From Chlorops oryzae (Eukaryota > Arthropoda > Insecta > Diptera > Chloropidae), in assembly GCA_020466095.1 (NCBI GenBank), contig CM035807.1, positions 64,418,561-64,482,560 on the forward strand: DNA of 64,000 bases, in the 5' to 3' direction. Every line of letters starts with the position of its first letter. Position 1 is the first letter of the stretch. The translations under genes and the position numbers were made by a program. The notes under the pieces are model-generated. The model saw only the letters and a program-made list of their open reading frames with translations. It did not search any database and was not told the DNA's origin. This document shows positions 32,423 through 44,865 of the stretch, in pieces.

Positions 32423-33856
32423 ATGAATTTACCACCAGATCAAAGCATTAACCGAAACCTTTTCAAGCAGATCCAACAACAGGTAGCAATCAATTGCCCA
32501 AGAATTAATACAGCATTTGAAATTGCCCAGCAATCCTTTAGTGAAGACCAATCTTTATGTTTCTCGTCTAAGCTAGAAGCCATACTTGAAATATCCAATA
32601 TGAAGACTGAACAGGCAACGAATAGTAACGCTGCAAATGAATTTAGTAATGAACAAAGCCAAAATTTGAAGTCGATAGAAAAACAAGTACCTAGTGAGGA
32701 AGCCCACACGAGTCAGCCAACGATACTTCAGCAATTAGCCGACTTGAAAATGTTGATGACTGCACAAAGTAGAGCTGTGGTCGATTGTGCTCAAAGCTAC
32801 AGTGAGTTGAAAAGTAAATTCAACATCGTCGAAGGTCGCATTGATTATTTAGAAAACAATCACCCCCAACCCGGTAGGCCTCCACGGTCCACTCCCTCAC
32901 GTACTGAAGAACCGCTGAGCAGTCATGAAATTAACCAGTTGAATCGTCTTGATCTCAACAAATGGCACATTAAATACGATGGAACTAATAAAGAATTGAC
33001 AGCAGACAGTTTCATTTTTAGAATTTAACGAATGGCAGAAACTCATGGGGTAGCTCACCATATCTTATTTAATGATTTCCACTGTCTTTTGAAAGACGGC
33101 GCCACAAAATGGTTTTGGCAATTCCTCGAGGATAACAAGCACAAAGCAGACTTAGATTTTTGGGAGGTCCGGCGGGAAATATTAAATCATTTTAAAGATC
33201 ACCAGTCCGATTTTGAAGTGATTAAAGAATTAGTTGAACGCAAACAACAGCTCGGAGAAAGTTTTCACGACTTTTACTCGGAGGTCCACAATATTAGTTT
33301 TCGTCTACAAAAAAGAATAGCAGAGAATGAATTGATAGATATAATTAATAGTAACATACGGGGACCACTGGCCACAATGATTTTCGCCAGCAAAATCCAA
33401 TATCTATCAGATCTCAAATTTGAGTGTCGGCGAGCAGAAAAAGTGCTGCGCGAATCACGGCCTAAGCCCAGACAAGTAAATGAAATCCAGAACGGTGACA
33501 CTGCCATAGATTCCAATATGCTCAAGCCCTTTCCAAGTGTCGAAGCTTTCAAGCCAAATAACTTTTCCATGCCTAAAGTAGAAAACCGAAAATTTAACAA
33601 TGAATCAAATAGTCAAAAGCAAAATGTACCTGTGAGCAATCCTGCAGCAGTTAGTCAGAAAAATCCAACCTTATGTCCCTCGCCATTCCACCTAAACCTA
33701 TGTTTTGGTTGTGGAATGCCTGGCGACTACTTTAAGAAAAATTCCGTGCCAAACGAAAATATATGCAAAAGCACGTTCCACGAAATGTTTTTTTTTTGTG
33801 CGGCAAATTCGATTCGTATTGCGTATACGAGGGTGCTGCTAACAAGCGCAATTTAA
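32423..33856 (+). pseudogene. gag: Gypsy-2 Gag, with an in-frame stop
   Basis: Two open blocks in the same frame (32423-33028 and 33032-33856) are separated only by TAA at 33026-33028. The first block has an N-terminal helical region and a Pro/Arg linker (PGRPPRSTPSR). The second begins in the capsid-like region, with KWFWQFLEDN, FWEVRREILNHF and RKQQLGESFHDFYSEV, typical of gypsy Gag. A degenerate knuckle CFGCGMPGDYFKKNS follows, lacking the His and last Cys in register. The end is shifted by an indel after 33790. Confidence 0.85.
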
Positions 33857-34084
33857 TTCAACGACTGGCGGAGGTAACCGGAGTCCCGAGCCAGCCGAAT
33901 TAACAACCGGTAAAATTAAAATTTTGACTCGACCACCACAAAGCGTAGAAGCAAAACCGCAGCATGAGAACAAACCTCTTCATATACGCAAAATTGAATA
34001 CGAAAATGCCAGGGCCCGTATTTTTTGTGAGGCCATAGAAAAGAAAAAACCAAAAAAAAAATTAGCAAACTAAGAAGAAAAAGA

Positions 34085-34462
34085 CAAATAGCAATAAAAA
34101 TTAGAGATAATGTCCTGTCGTCCGTCCGTACCATTAAAGGTGACAATAGACTTTTTGCACATACCAAAATAGGAGATCTGGAGGTGATGGCTCTGCTGGA
34201 TTCCGGCGCCACTACCAGCTGTATTAGAGCAGGTGGAATGAAAATCCTGAAAAATAGAGAACATGAAATAATTAAATTAAAAAAGGAAAAAGTAAAAACA
34301 GCTAATGGAGGCGAAACACCGATACCCGTTCTATGGAATAAGGAAATTAAGGAAATAGAATTTTGCATCGTTCCTGCATTACAGCAAGACGTATATCTAG
34401 GCATTGATTTCTGGTATACATTTGAACTTAATCTACTAGAAAAAAAATCCAAAGCCAAATAA
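34085..34462 (+). pseudogene. Gypsy-2 retroviral-type aspartic protease
   Basis: LLDSGATTSCI holds the D-S-G catalytic motif (about 34190-34215). Downstream are IKLKKEKVKTANG (flap region) and VYLGIDFW (about 34389-34412), the second conserved block of gypsy proteases. It would cut Gag-Pol. A frameshift in the A-run after LLEKKSK (about 34440) separates it from RT. Confidence 0.85.
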
Positions 34463-36463
34463 CGCAGAAGCAATGCAAGATTCCATAGCCGATTTAGTAA
34501 TAGAAGAGCCAACCACTATGATTCGCCAACATAATTTGTCCCGAGAACAGGAAAAGGTACTAGAACTGATTAAGCAAAAATTTCCCTCCCATGCCACACA
34601 TGGACTTGGCAAAACACAATAAGAAGAACATGTAATAGAGGTAACAAATGAAGACATACCCATAAAACAATGCGATTACCCAGTCTCACCGGTAATCCAA
34701 GACATGATTTTTAGCGAACTCGACCGTATGCTAGCCTTAGGAGTGATAGACGAGTCAAATAGCAGTTGGAGCTCTCCCATCACACTCGTCAGAAAACCTG
34801 GCAAAAATAGAGTTTGTTTACACGGTAGGAAAGTAAATGCAAGAACAATAAAAGACGCATACCCATTGCCCAATATCGAAGGAATTCTTAGCCGATTACA
34901 GGAAACGAGATTCATTTCAGCGATAGACCTGAAAGATGCCTTCTGGCAAATACCGCTCGAAAAGAAATCTTGTGAAAAAACTGCCTTTACCGTACTGGGA
35001 CGTCCGCTATATCACTATACAGTAATGCCCTTTGGATTGTGCAACGCTGCACAACGAATGTGCCGCCTGATGAATAAAGCCATCCCTGCACGACTCCGAG
35101 AACAGGTCTTCGTCTACCTAGATGATTTGTTGGTATGCTCCAAAAATTTTGAAGAACATGTTCATTTTATCAGAAGTAGCAGAGTGTTTGTCACAGGCGA
35201 ATCTAACTATAAATGTAGAGAAAAGTAAGTTTTATTACCAAGAACTAAAGAACTTAGGGTTTATCGTCGGTGATGGACATATACGCACCGATGATGGCAA
35301 AATTGAAGCAGTCCGAGATATCCCCGTTCCGAAGTCACCAAAGCACAGTGGTTCCACAGTAGGCCATAAATGCAAAACGGCTTCTTTCGAAAATCAATAT
35401 TTAGTAACCCGTAACGATGGACCGATTACCAATCTACACAAAAGTATCAATAATTCATCTATTCATAAAACTGTCACTTACATTTCTCCTAGCAAAGTTA
35501 AAGCATTCTTACATAAAAATAGCTTGTCATTAATTTATTCAGTCGATATTGTTTGTTCAGTTTCAAATTCCACTCGATCGTTTTATTTGCGAACATTCTT
35601 GTGATATGGATTTCCAAAAAGAATGTATGCTTATACTATTTTGACATGTTTGATACTTTTTTCGCGATTCATAACTTGTGTTTTTTGTGTGCAAGTCCAT
35701 ACGAAAATTTCTGGAAATTTTAGTTTAAAAGCAAACTTTCCGTAGGTCCACAACATTTGTCCCGGCATATCCCATATTCTCACTTACTTTCAAATAATCG
35801 GTTATATGTCTACTTTCATAAAAGTAAGATTTCGCGTGCCGAGGTTTGCCTATTTACCTGTTATAACTTCAAAAGCAAGATGCATTTGTTCAAAATTTCC
35901 ATATTTTTGAAGACAACTATATTTTCCGTGGGAATGTTGAAGCCATTTAATCCTTGAAATAAAGACAGTTTAAGTTCATATTTTGAAAAAAAGGTTAAGT
36001 TTTTTTAAAAATTTATATAAAGCATTCATAAAATTCTAGGTGGGAACTGCAAGCCATAATATACAATTTTGAGCAGGTATAAAAACTAAAGTGGGCGTGG
36101 CAGCCCCATTACGATTGATTTATTTTCTTTGGAAGAACACATCCAAGACGCGTATCAAGTTTTAAAGTCCTAGGTAAAAAAATAAAAATTGTGGAAAGTG
36201 TCGTTATAAGGGAGGTGGGCGTGGCAGCAGACGGATTTCCAAGATTTTTTCAAAATTTCTTAATTTGGAACCCAGAAGTGCTCCTTCCGAATTTCAATGC
36301 TCTACGACTTCTCTTTCTATTTTTGACCGCACGATATATGGAGCCGAGACCACTGTGCAAAGCAGCTCAGAAGATTCCTAGGAATGGCAGGATGGTATCG
36401 GAGGTGTATCTGAGATTATTCCACAGTAGCTTCCCCATTACATGCTTGTCTCACTAAAAATCG
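34463..36463 (+). pseudogene. Gypsy-2 reverse transcriptase, interrupted by a hAT-like MITE
   Basis: Visible blocks: a stop at 34620-34622 just upstream of the core; SSWSSPITLVRKPGKNR; YPLPNIEGIL; FISAIDLKDAFWQIPL; VMPFGLCNAAQRM; and the active site YLDD (about 35117-35128). A 1-nt shift near 35165 moves the frame to ANLTINVEKSKFYYQ and IPVPKSPK. The MITE then splits the connection at 35338-36364; the sequence resumes with LRRFLGMAGWYRR and a stop. Order and motifs are standard for Ty3/gypsy RT. Confidence 0.88.
35346..36356. mobile_element. hAT-like MITE (~1.0 kb) inside gypsy-2 RT
   Basis: Begins CAGTGGTTCC and ends GACCACTGT: short inverted repeats that fit the hAT end consensus YARNG. 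Flanking 8-mers CCAAAGCA (35338-35345) and GCAAAGCA (36357-36364) differ at one base, as a decayed 8-bp duplication. RT homology stops and restarts exactly at these points. Inside there is no transposase; AGTGGGCGTGGCAG motifs (about 36090 and 36216) resemble DINE-1 body sequence. Confidence 0.75.
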
Positions 36464-36464
36464 T

Positions 36465-36990
36465 ATGAAACAATTTAGTTTAGATGAAGAAGCACTTACT
36501 GCTTTTGCACGGTTGAAAGCAGCACTTATCGAAGCTCCAGTTTTGATTAATCCCAATTTCCGAAAACGATTCTTCATACAATGCGATGCGTCAAATGAAG
36601 GTGTAGGAGGTGTATTGTTTCAGAAAGATGAGGAGGAAAATGAGCGACCAATTGTATACATGTCATCCAAGCCAAATAAGGCACAGAAAAAATACAGTGT
36701 CACGGAATTAGAATGTTACGCCGCGATTCTCTCATTACAGCGATTTAGACTTTACGTGGAAGGGCTTCCATTCACGAGCATAACCGATCATGCCAGTTAA
36801 AAATGCCTAATGAGCCAAAAGGAACTCTCGGGCAGGTTAGCGAGGTGGAGTCTCAAACTCCAATGATACGACTTTGAAATTGAGCATAGGAAAGGAGCGC
36901 AGAACGTGGTCCCTGATACGCTCTCACGAATACACATAGCAGAAATCAGCGTCATCAGTCAAATTGATGTAAATCTGGAATCAGACAGTT
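36465..36990 (+). pseudogene. Gypsy-2 RNase H
   Basis: FFIQCDASNEGVGGVLFQ (about 36573-36626) carries the first catalytic Asp. YMSSKPNKAQKKYSVTELECYA gives the Glu-containing block, followed by SITDHAS. A TAA at 36798-36800 stops the frame; homology continues with LSGRLARWSLKLQ, a second stop, and GAQNVVPDTLSR. It degrades the RNA strand during reverse transcription in active relatives. Confidence 0.88.
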
Positions 36991-36999
36991 TTCGGGCTC

Positions 37000-38128
37000 A
37001 AGAGTAAAAAACATTAATTGCAGACGTTATGACAAATAAAGACAAATTACCTGATTTCGTTGTTTCTGAAGGTTACGTATATAAGCGAACACAGCCGGCA
37101 AGTGGAAATCCCATTCAGGAAGATCAGGCCTGGAAGTTGTGGGTACCAGAACCTTTACGAGAAGAATAAGTTAGGCAGGCTCACTCATTTGAATCGGCAG
37201 GACACGGTGGAATCTAAAAGACGTTAGATCGCATAAAATTAAAATATTTCTGGCCCGGATTAGCAAGGGATGTCCAAAAACTGATTGCGGAATGTGATAC
37301 CTGTAAGGAGAATAAAATAGGAATTTTAATAAAAGACCTCCAACGGGTACCCAACAGAAAACCGAACGCTTTTTTCAAAGGCTCTACATTGATTTCATGG
37401 GACCATACCCACATACTAAAGATGGAAACGTTTATATTTTTGTATGTCTGGACCATTTTACGAAATTTGTTTTTTTGAAGACCATGCGAAAAGCAGTGGC
37501 AACTGATACAATCAGGTACCTGGAAACGGATGTATTTCACATCTTCGGTGTGCCCGAATATATACATTCCGACAATGGAAAACAATTTGTGTCAGTAGCG
37601 TTTAAAAATTTCTTGGAAAAACATTCCATCACTCATGTAAAAACCGCGTTTTATTCGCCCCAGGCAAATGCGTCCGAACGAGTAAATCGTTCAGTCTTGC
37701 AAATTATTAGGTCTTTTATTAAAGAAGACCAGCGCACCTCGGACAGATACGTCAGTGAGGCAGCATTTGCACTACGAAGCGCTAAGCACAGTGCGATCAA
37801 CCTAGAACCATACTATGCACTGTTCGGCATGTATATGATGCAACATGGAACGTCCTATAAAATCAGTCGCAAATTGAACACCCTAGGGAATGAAGACTTT
37901 AAAATTAAAAACCTAGCAGACAAACCATCCATTATACGCGAATGGGTGTTAAAGGAATTAAAACAATCCCATGAAAAGGGAGCCAAAACCTACAATACCC
38001 GGTGTCGGGACGTGAAGTATAAAATATGCCAAGTAGTGTTCAGAAAAAATTTCAAGCAAAGCAATTTAATTGAAGGATATAATGCCAAACTCGGTCCGAC
38101 CAACTTGAAGGCAGTCGTGATTAAATGA
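37000..38128 (+). pseudogene. Gypsy-2 integrase
   Basis: The N-terminal zinc-binding region (about 37160-37310: HSFESAGHGG and CDTCKEN) contains stops. The catalytic core is open at 37397-38128: MGPYPHTKDG, CLDHFTKFVFLK, then YIHSDNGKQF (second Asp) and YSPQANASERVNR (Glu). A C-terminal region with VVFRKNFKQ and KLGPTNLK follows, then a stop in place of the usual continuation into ...YELANMAGKNIHVYHAK (readable to about 38210). Confidence 0.88.
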
Positions 38129-38907
38129 ATCGGGAATTCTCTGTATGAACTCGCCAATATGGCAGGCAAAAATATACACGTTTATCACGCAAAATATTTG
38201 TTTGCCTCTTGAATATTCATAAGTTTCATTGTCATTCGCGAATGTTAGAAAACACCCGCTTCAGTATCCCCAAGTACCAAACGTAGATATCTGTGAAGTC
38301 AATAATATTATGCCATTGAAAATTAATGTATAAAGCGATAACTGCCCGGCTGGTGAGATCTTGTCGTAGAGCGTCAGGGCTTGGTCAAAGCGACACGTTT
38401 AGTGAGAGGAAGAAACAGGAAGGGAAAGGCAAGAGAAAGAGAAAGAAAAAGAAAAAAAAAACATCAGTGGTCATATTCATAAAATTTTTTTTTCTAATTC
38501 ACATCAAAGGAAAATATGTGGTGGATTGTCTTTTTAAACTTACCAGGACTCCTAGCTGATCACGTTTCTTTTTTTTTCTTTCGGACTCGTTGCAGCCGTT
38601 CAAAAGTCGCTTATTAATGGCATCGACGGTTCCGAGCCTGTTCCGTGGCTAGTCGCAGGAAACTGAAAAGGGAAATGGAAAAAGAAACGATACATAAGCA
38701 AAGAAATTTTTTTTATTAATTACTATAATTCAGAAAAAAAAAAGAAAAAGAAAAAAAATATAAGATGAGAATAAAGGAAAATGCCACGTAATTCAATGCC
38801 TCATTATTTAAGTGTGTAGATGAGTATAAAACATACACAGCCCCATACCAAATACGAAAACAAAAACAAAAAAAAAAAAAAAAAACAATATCCGATTCAT
38901 TTCAGAA

Positions 38908-39589
38908 TGTTAAGGACCAAGCTCTTTAGAGATAGATTGGAAATCTCAGCCCAGCTTTTCCGTGAGTCAACGGCCATTTTAAATGGGCTACAACGCCGCA
39001 CGCTGACCTTGCCAAGCGATTTAACCGAATAGCAAGACCCACGGACCAAGCGTATAACGCTACGGCCCATGCAGCAGACCAACACAAACAATAAAAAACT
39101 TATAGACACATACCTAGAGCCTGAACAGGCAAACCATGCTCTAATTCCGGCAGTAGTCATACCAGTGGCACAAGTGGCAGAACCCTAGCCACCACCATCC
39201 GCATCCGAACCACCACCATCGGCGACAGATCCGTCACCTTCGCCAGCCGAAGCAGACGAAGATTGTCTAAGCTTAGACGGCCACGACCACGAATTATGGG
39301 AAAATGATTGGGGAGGCTATGGAGCACTAATAGCGAAAGCAACACAAATATAAAGAAAACTATAGATATATATGCGAAGAAATATGTCATACCGGAAGCA
39401 GAGATACAGGAGAGGATTCCCCGAAATTCAATGAAAAAATACTATCAAATTAATATATACAGCGACGACACTTACAACATAGCCCTCCGAGAAGCACCAA
39501 AAAAGGAAACGATCTCCACGTCTCGAGCAACACCGCAAGCACCAAAACGCCGAAAGCTCTGCAAAAATTCCAAATGTAAAATAAAATGA
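38908..39589 (+). pseudogene. Accessory ORF 3' of gypsy-2 pol, unknown function
   Basis: One frame reads through two stops (39030-39032 and about 39186) for some 150 codons: RLEISAQLFRESTAILNGL, then a Pro/Ser/Asp-rich stretch PPPSASEPPPSATDPSPSP and an acidic patch with LWENDWGGYGAL. After a shift near 39350 a second frame gives IPRNSMKKYYQINIYSDDTY and ends with a basic, NLS-like APKRRKLCKNSKCKIK. It occupies the place where env sits in some gypsy elements, but has no signal peptide, furin site or transmembrane segment. Coding status is suggested by composition only. Nothing is seen in 38211-38907 and 39590-40263. Confidence 0.4.
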
Positions 39590-40966
39590 ATATATATGTT
39601 AGATGAATATATGTACAAGGAAAAAAAAAATAAAAAAAGGAGAGGAAGTAAAATGAACTAAAATGAATTAAAATGAACTAATATGAATTAAAATGGACTT
39701 TAAAGAATGAAGATGAATTAAAATAGATTTAAATTGTTTTATAATGGCAAAAGGGATACAATACATAAGTGATATCAATAAAATTGAAATCACTAAAATT
39801 TGCTTATGAATTGTAACCCTTGGTAACTCTAGCCTTAAGATCTAATACTTAGCTTTAAATTGTCTCCTTCACGCGAAAAATAGCTAAATAGCGGCAACTG
39901 GCACCACATTCCTGTTTTTTCCCGTATACGTTAGGGTAATTTGAGATCACCCTCACTTTAAACCAAAACCACAAAACCATGTTTTGCTTACATTTTTCTA
40001 ATCGCAATTGTCAAAATCCGAAATGACAGATCAGAAATGAGAGAGCACGAAGGGTACGGATAAAAAGGGAAGCAACGATTATAAGTAAGGGACAAATCTA
40101 CGATAGAAACTGGAAGGGCACCCAGGGTTGCAATTTTCTGCAAAAACTCAGTTTCAGATAAATTTAAAAGCTCCAAATGGAAATGAAAATGAAAAGAACC
40201 GAAAAATTGTTGGTAGATCCTTGTCACTAGCAAATTGTTCTTTGGAAAATAGGACTATATAAGTCAGAGCATGTTCTTAAGACAGTCAGTTTTGGTTTCA
40301 AGTTTAACTTGAAACATCATCCAGCTGGTTTCACCACTAAAGAATTTAATTCTTTATCGTAGAAAGGTGATTTAATCAACATTAAACAGCATAAAAAGGT
40401 AAAGAATTCAAAGGGCATTTTCTTTTATTTTTTTTATTTTTTTTTAAACAAATATTTAAAAAAATAAAAAATAAAAAATATATAAATTCTTTTTGATAGA
40501 AATTTTTCTTGTTCATCAGTGTCTCCAATCCGACCCTTTCGCCTTTTTTTTTTTAAAATATATATATTTTTTTAAACTTATTTGCAACCCTGATTCAAAC
40601 GTAAGAATAAATTCCTTTTTTATGTATATTTTTTTTTCCTTTGTTCTCCTTCTCGTCAATGATCTTCCCGCTAGAACCATTAAATAGCTTTTAGTCTTCC
40701 CGCTAGAACCATTTAATAGTTTTTAGTCTTCCCGCTAGAACCGCGAAATAGTTTTGATCTTCCCGCCAAAAACGCGAAATAGCTGATCCAGCTCTTCTCG
40801 GGTCTATTTTCTGTTTCTCTCCCGTATAAAAATATGTTAAGGTCAATTGCATGTATGATCGATTATAAAATAAACCAAAAGAAACAAAAAAAAAAAAAAA
40901 AAAAATAGGAATCACAAACATATATGTTATGTTTATTTATGTATGGTAAAAATTATTCCTTTTTAA

Positions 40967-42219
40967 CCCTCTCATGCCCACTGTTGCATATACGCAACAT
41001 TGTATTTATGAGCCTCTAACTACCGTTATTTTAAGTTTTTTGTTTTGAACCTTTCGCAGAAATATAGCTGCACGTGTTGAGTGAGCTTACACCTAACTGT
41101 TCAATAGTCAGCTGCACACGCATTCAATTAGAAGCTATTCTTCTGAGAGCGTAGTTGACAAATTCGTTTTGTGAAAAATCGTGGTTTTAAGAAAGTCGTA
41201 AAAAACAATAAAATAATAACTTCATCCTAAAGCCAAGTTCAACAACCAAATAAAGAAAGGTAAGTGAGTATTTAAAAAAAAAACACCGCATGAAAATATT
41301 ATTTAGTTTGTCTGCAATAATTTTTTAAATGTCGTGTTGCGTATATGCAACATTGGTCTATTGTGGTATTTTTCGAAAAATAAAACTTTTTTGTATGCAT
41401 ATTCTAAGATGCGCCCAAAAGGTCTGACTCAAGCTGAGATTGAAAAATTTGCCAACTTTGATTGGGATGATTCGGCTGACGAGGAAAATGAAGAAGAAGG
41501 AGATCGAAATATGGACGAAATTATAGAAGAAACTTTGAAAAATTTGGATACCAGAGCTGAAAATGTGGAAGTTGGTTTGATTGACCAATTTATTAGAAGC
41601 GAAAATGATGGAGATTTGAATGAAAATAAAAACGTTGTACAGGAGGTGATGGAAAAAGTTGATTTGAAGTGTTTGAAGTGGAGGAGTGCAGAGTTGATGG
41701 AAATTGAGACCACTTGGAAAAGTGAAATATGCAGCACAGCGGTGAAAGACCCCATCGAATATCATCACCAGCTCCATCATCACCAGCTCCTTCTACGGGC
41801 TCTGAGTCAAACCCCTATAAAAGAGCTTATGTTGCCGACCCAGCAAAATCACTACGACTTGATGGTTATAATCATTGGCCAGAATGGGGAACAAGAGGAA
41901 GATGTAGAGTATGCACCACTGGGTTTCCAAGCTGTAAATGCAGCAAATGTAATGTACACTTGTGCTCCAATCCCCAAAAAAATTGTTTCGTTTCCTATCA
42001 TACCTAAATATAAATAAACGGCATTTGAAAAAAAACCAACTTGACTTTAAATATATAACACCATTTCCCAATGTTGCATATACGCAACATCCTGTAGCTC
42101 TTGAACCAGGACACCTAGGACATTGAAATTTATGTCAGTTGATACCGAGTTCAACTCTAGCTTATATGTCTACTCAAAAAAATTTAAGCCACGCCGGTTT
42201 TAATTCGGGCATGAGAGGG
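40967..42219 (+). mobile_element. piggyBac-type deletion derivative (1253 bp)
   Basis: Perfect 13-bp terminal inverted repeats CCCTCTCATGCCC and GGGCATGAGAGGG, flanked by TTAA (40963-40966 and 42220-42223). This is the piggyBac signature, and the LTR reads as intact when the element and one TTAA are removed. Three copies of a near-palindrome (TGTTGCATATACGCAACA type) lie at about 40984, 41337 and 42064. The transposase is internally deleted. Confidence 0.95.
41409..42007 (+). pseudogene. piggyBac transposase remnant: acidic N-terminus joined out of frame to the C-terminal Cys-rich domain
   Basis: The first part, from MRPKGLTQAEIEKF to about 41720, is the acidic N-terminal region usual in piggyBac transposases (DWDDSADEENEEEGD). 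From about 41830, in another frame, comes the C-terminal zinc-binding domain: CRVCTTGFPSCKCSKCNVHLC and CFVSYHT, which binds the element ends in piggyBac. The whole DDD catalytic core is missing. The product could not transpose but might still bind DNA if made. Confidence 0.85.
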
Positions 42220-42261
42220 TTAAATAAAAGCAAAAAAAAAAACCAACTTAAATTAATGGTT

Positions 42262-44865
42262 ATGCTTCTCTCTGAAACACATTTAACAAACAAAAATTTC
42301 TTCTCAATCCCCGGGTATATATTTTATCAAACCAACCACCCAGATGGCAAGGCGCATGGAGGCACGGGTATACTTATTCGTAGAAGAATACAACATTTTA
42401 TTCTAGATTCTTACAGTTATGATTTCCTTCAGGCAACAACGCTTTGCGTAATAGTGAGAGGTAAAAATCTGGTTTTATCGGCGATTTATTGCCCACCTCG
42501 TTTTAGCATAACCGAAAAAATGTTCTTAGACTTCTTTAAGACATTAGGTGATAAGTTCCTAGCAGCAGGAGACTATAATGCAAAGCACATTTTCTGGGGT
42601 TCCAGAACGTGCAATCCTAAGGGTCAGCAATTATACAAGGCAATTGTCAATAAAAACAATTCTCTAGACTTTGTATCTCCAAAACAGCCAACTTATTGGC
42701 CAACAGATCTCCAAAAAATTCCAGACCTCTTAGATTTCGGAATAACTAAAGGTATTGCAAGAGAGCTTATTTCTGCAAAAGCAACAACCGACCTCTCCTC
42801 AGATCATTCCCCAGTTGTATTCGTTTTGAACAAATATCCGGAACCAGTAGAACGCCCACCCAGCTTAACAGATGCAGGCACAAATTGGTTAAAATACAAA
42901 AAGCACATAAGTGCGCATATTCATACTAACTATAAAATTGAATGCATTGATCATATTGATGATGCCGTAACTGTTTTTAACTCTTATTTGGCATCAGCAG
43001 CGCAAAAATCGACTCCTCATACTAAATATAGAACAAAACACGCCTTCTCTAATAGGGAAATTGAAAATCTCGTCGCAGAAAAACGAAGATTCAGGCGCGA
43101 ATGGCAGCGGGTCCGTTCTCCGTTGGCCAAAAACAAGCTAAAAGAAGTAGAAAAAAAGCTAAGAGCAAGTTTAAATAGGGAGAAAGAATGTAAAACGCGC
43201 AACTTTGTCGAGAACCTTACGCCCAGAGGCTCAAATCGTAGTTCCTTGTGGCTGGCAAGCCGCTCTATGAAGACCCCAGTACAGAGTGAAACACCTGTTC
43301 GGTGTCTCAACAGTGGATGGGCGCGCTCAGATGAAGAGAAAGCTATGGTTTTTGCTTTGCACCTCAATAAGGTATTCCAACCGAATCCGAGCACTGCTGA
43401 GCATGTTCTCCCAACTTTGTCCGAAAACACTCGTAGAATTTCCATACAAATCAGTTCAAAAGAAATTGTCGGTATCATAAAAAATGAACTTATCTGCAAA
43501 AAAGCCCCGGGGCATGATCTTGTCACTCCAAAAATGTTAAAAAATATACCATTAGTAGCAGTACAGTTTTTAACAGTCTTATTTAATGCAATTATTGAGT
43601 TCAGCTACTTCCCAAAAGATTGGAAACGGTCGGTTATTAAAATGGTGCCTAAGCCAGGAAAAGATCCTACCCAAACATCATCTTATAGGCCAATTAGCCT
43701 CCTGCCTTGTCTCTCAAAGTTATTCGAAAAGTTACTCATAGCTAAATTAACACCTTATCTGCAAGAGCAGAACATTATCCCTCCACATCAATTCGGGTTT
43801 AGAAAACAACACGGTACTATTGAACAGGTAAATCGGATTACAAATGAAATAAGACTTGCCTATGAAAACCGGGAGTACTGCTCTGCAGTATTCCTTGATG
43901 TGCAACAAGCGTTCGATAAAGTTTGGCATGACGGACTGTTATACAAAATCAGAAGATTACTTCCCTTAAATTTTCACGCGATCTTTGAGTCATACTTAAA
44001 ACATAGAACGTTTCAAGTAAGACATAATTCATTTATTACAAAAACCTTTCAAATAAACGCGGGAGTCCCCCAAGGGAGTGTTGTTGGGCCTTTTCTTTAC
44101 CTTATATACACAGCAGATATTCCAAATAACGATAGAATATTGATTTCAACATTTGCTGATGACACAGCGGTACTTAGTCGGCACAAGGACATAAGTATCG
44201 CAACTTCTCAGCTCCAAGATCACTTGAGCGAAATCCAAAGCTGGTTATCTAAATGGCGAATCAAAATTAATGAGCCTAAATGTCAACACATTAATTTCAC
44301 GCTCAATAGAAAAGCTTCTCCAGACATTTCCCTTAATAATGTACGCATCCCACAATGTGAGGAAGTCACATATCTCGGTATCCATTTGGACAAAAGACTG
44401 ACATGGCGTAAGCATATTGAAGCCAAGAGAACCCAAATGAAGCTTAAAGCCAACAGCCTGCACTGGTTAATAAATAGCCGCTCTCCTCTAAAGCTTGAAT
44501 ATAAAATCCTTCTATACAACCAAGTTATAAAACCAATATGGACGTATGGCTTACAATTATATGGAAATGCCAGCTCTTCGAATATAGAAATCCTGCAAAG
44601 AGCACAGTCCAAGATCCTAAGGACTATAACAGGAGCTCCTTGGTTTGTTTCGAATGAACGGATCCATAAAGAGCTCAACGTAGAACTGGTTAAAACAGAG
44701 TTCACCAATATCAAAGAGAAATACTTCAATAAATTGCGCAGACATGTAAATCCACTTGCCCGTGGATTATCGAACACATCGTTCTCTTCGAGATTGAAAA
44801 GAAATGACCGGCCAGCAATTATAAATCGTTCTACAGCAGCAGGTGCAATCCATGCACATCCATAA
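42262..44865 (+). pseudogene. LINE ORF2 (endonuclease-RT), 5' truncated but open for 867 codons
   Basis: Encodes the APE-type endonuclease, with SETHL, GDYNAKH and SDHSPV catalytic motifs, then the RT with YRPISLLPCLSKLFEKLL, FLDVQQAFDKVWHDGL, AGVPQGSVVGPFLYL and the active site FADD (44152-44163). A C-terminal region with ITGAPWFVSNERIH follows. No stop interrupts the remaining frame. The apparent ATG upstream at 42139 lies in the piggyBac element and is not the natural start. LINE coding starts at 42262 with an internal Met. It nicks target DNA and copies LINE RNA in active relatives. Confidence 0.93.

Noticed and set aside
38130..40263. Env gene in gypsy-2
   Set aside because: No signal peptide, furin site or transmembrane segment in the 3' ORF, so env was not called.
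42139..42261. Start of the 908-codon ORF at 42139
   Set aside because: The first ~40 codons are in the piggyBac element and LTR; the LINE begins at 42262, so the upstream ATG is an accident of insertion.
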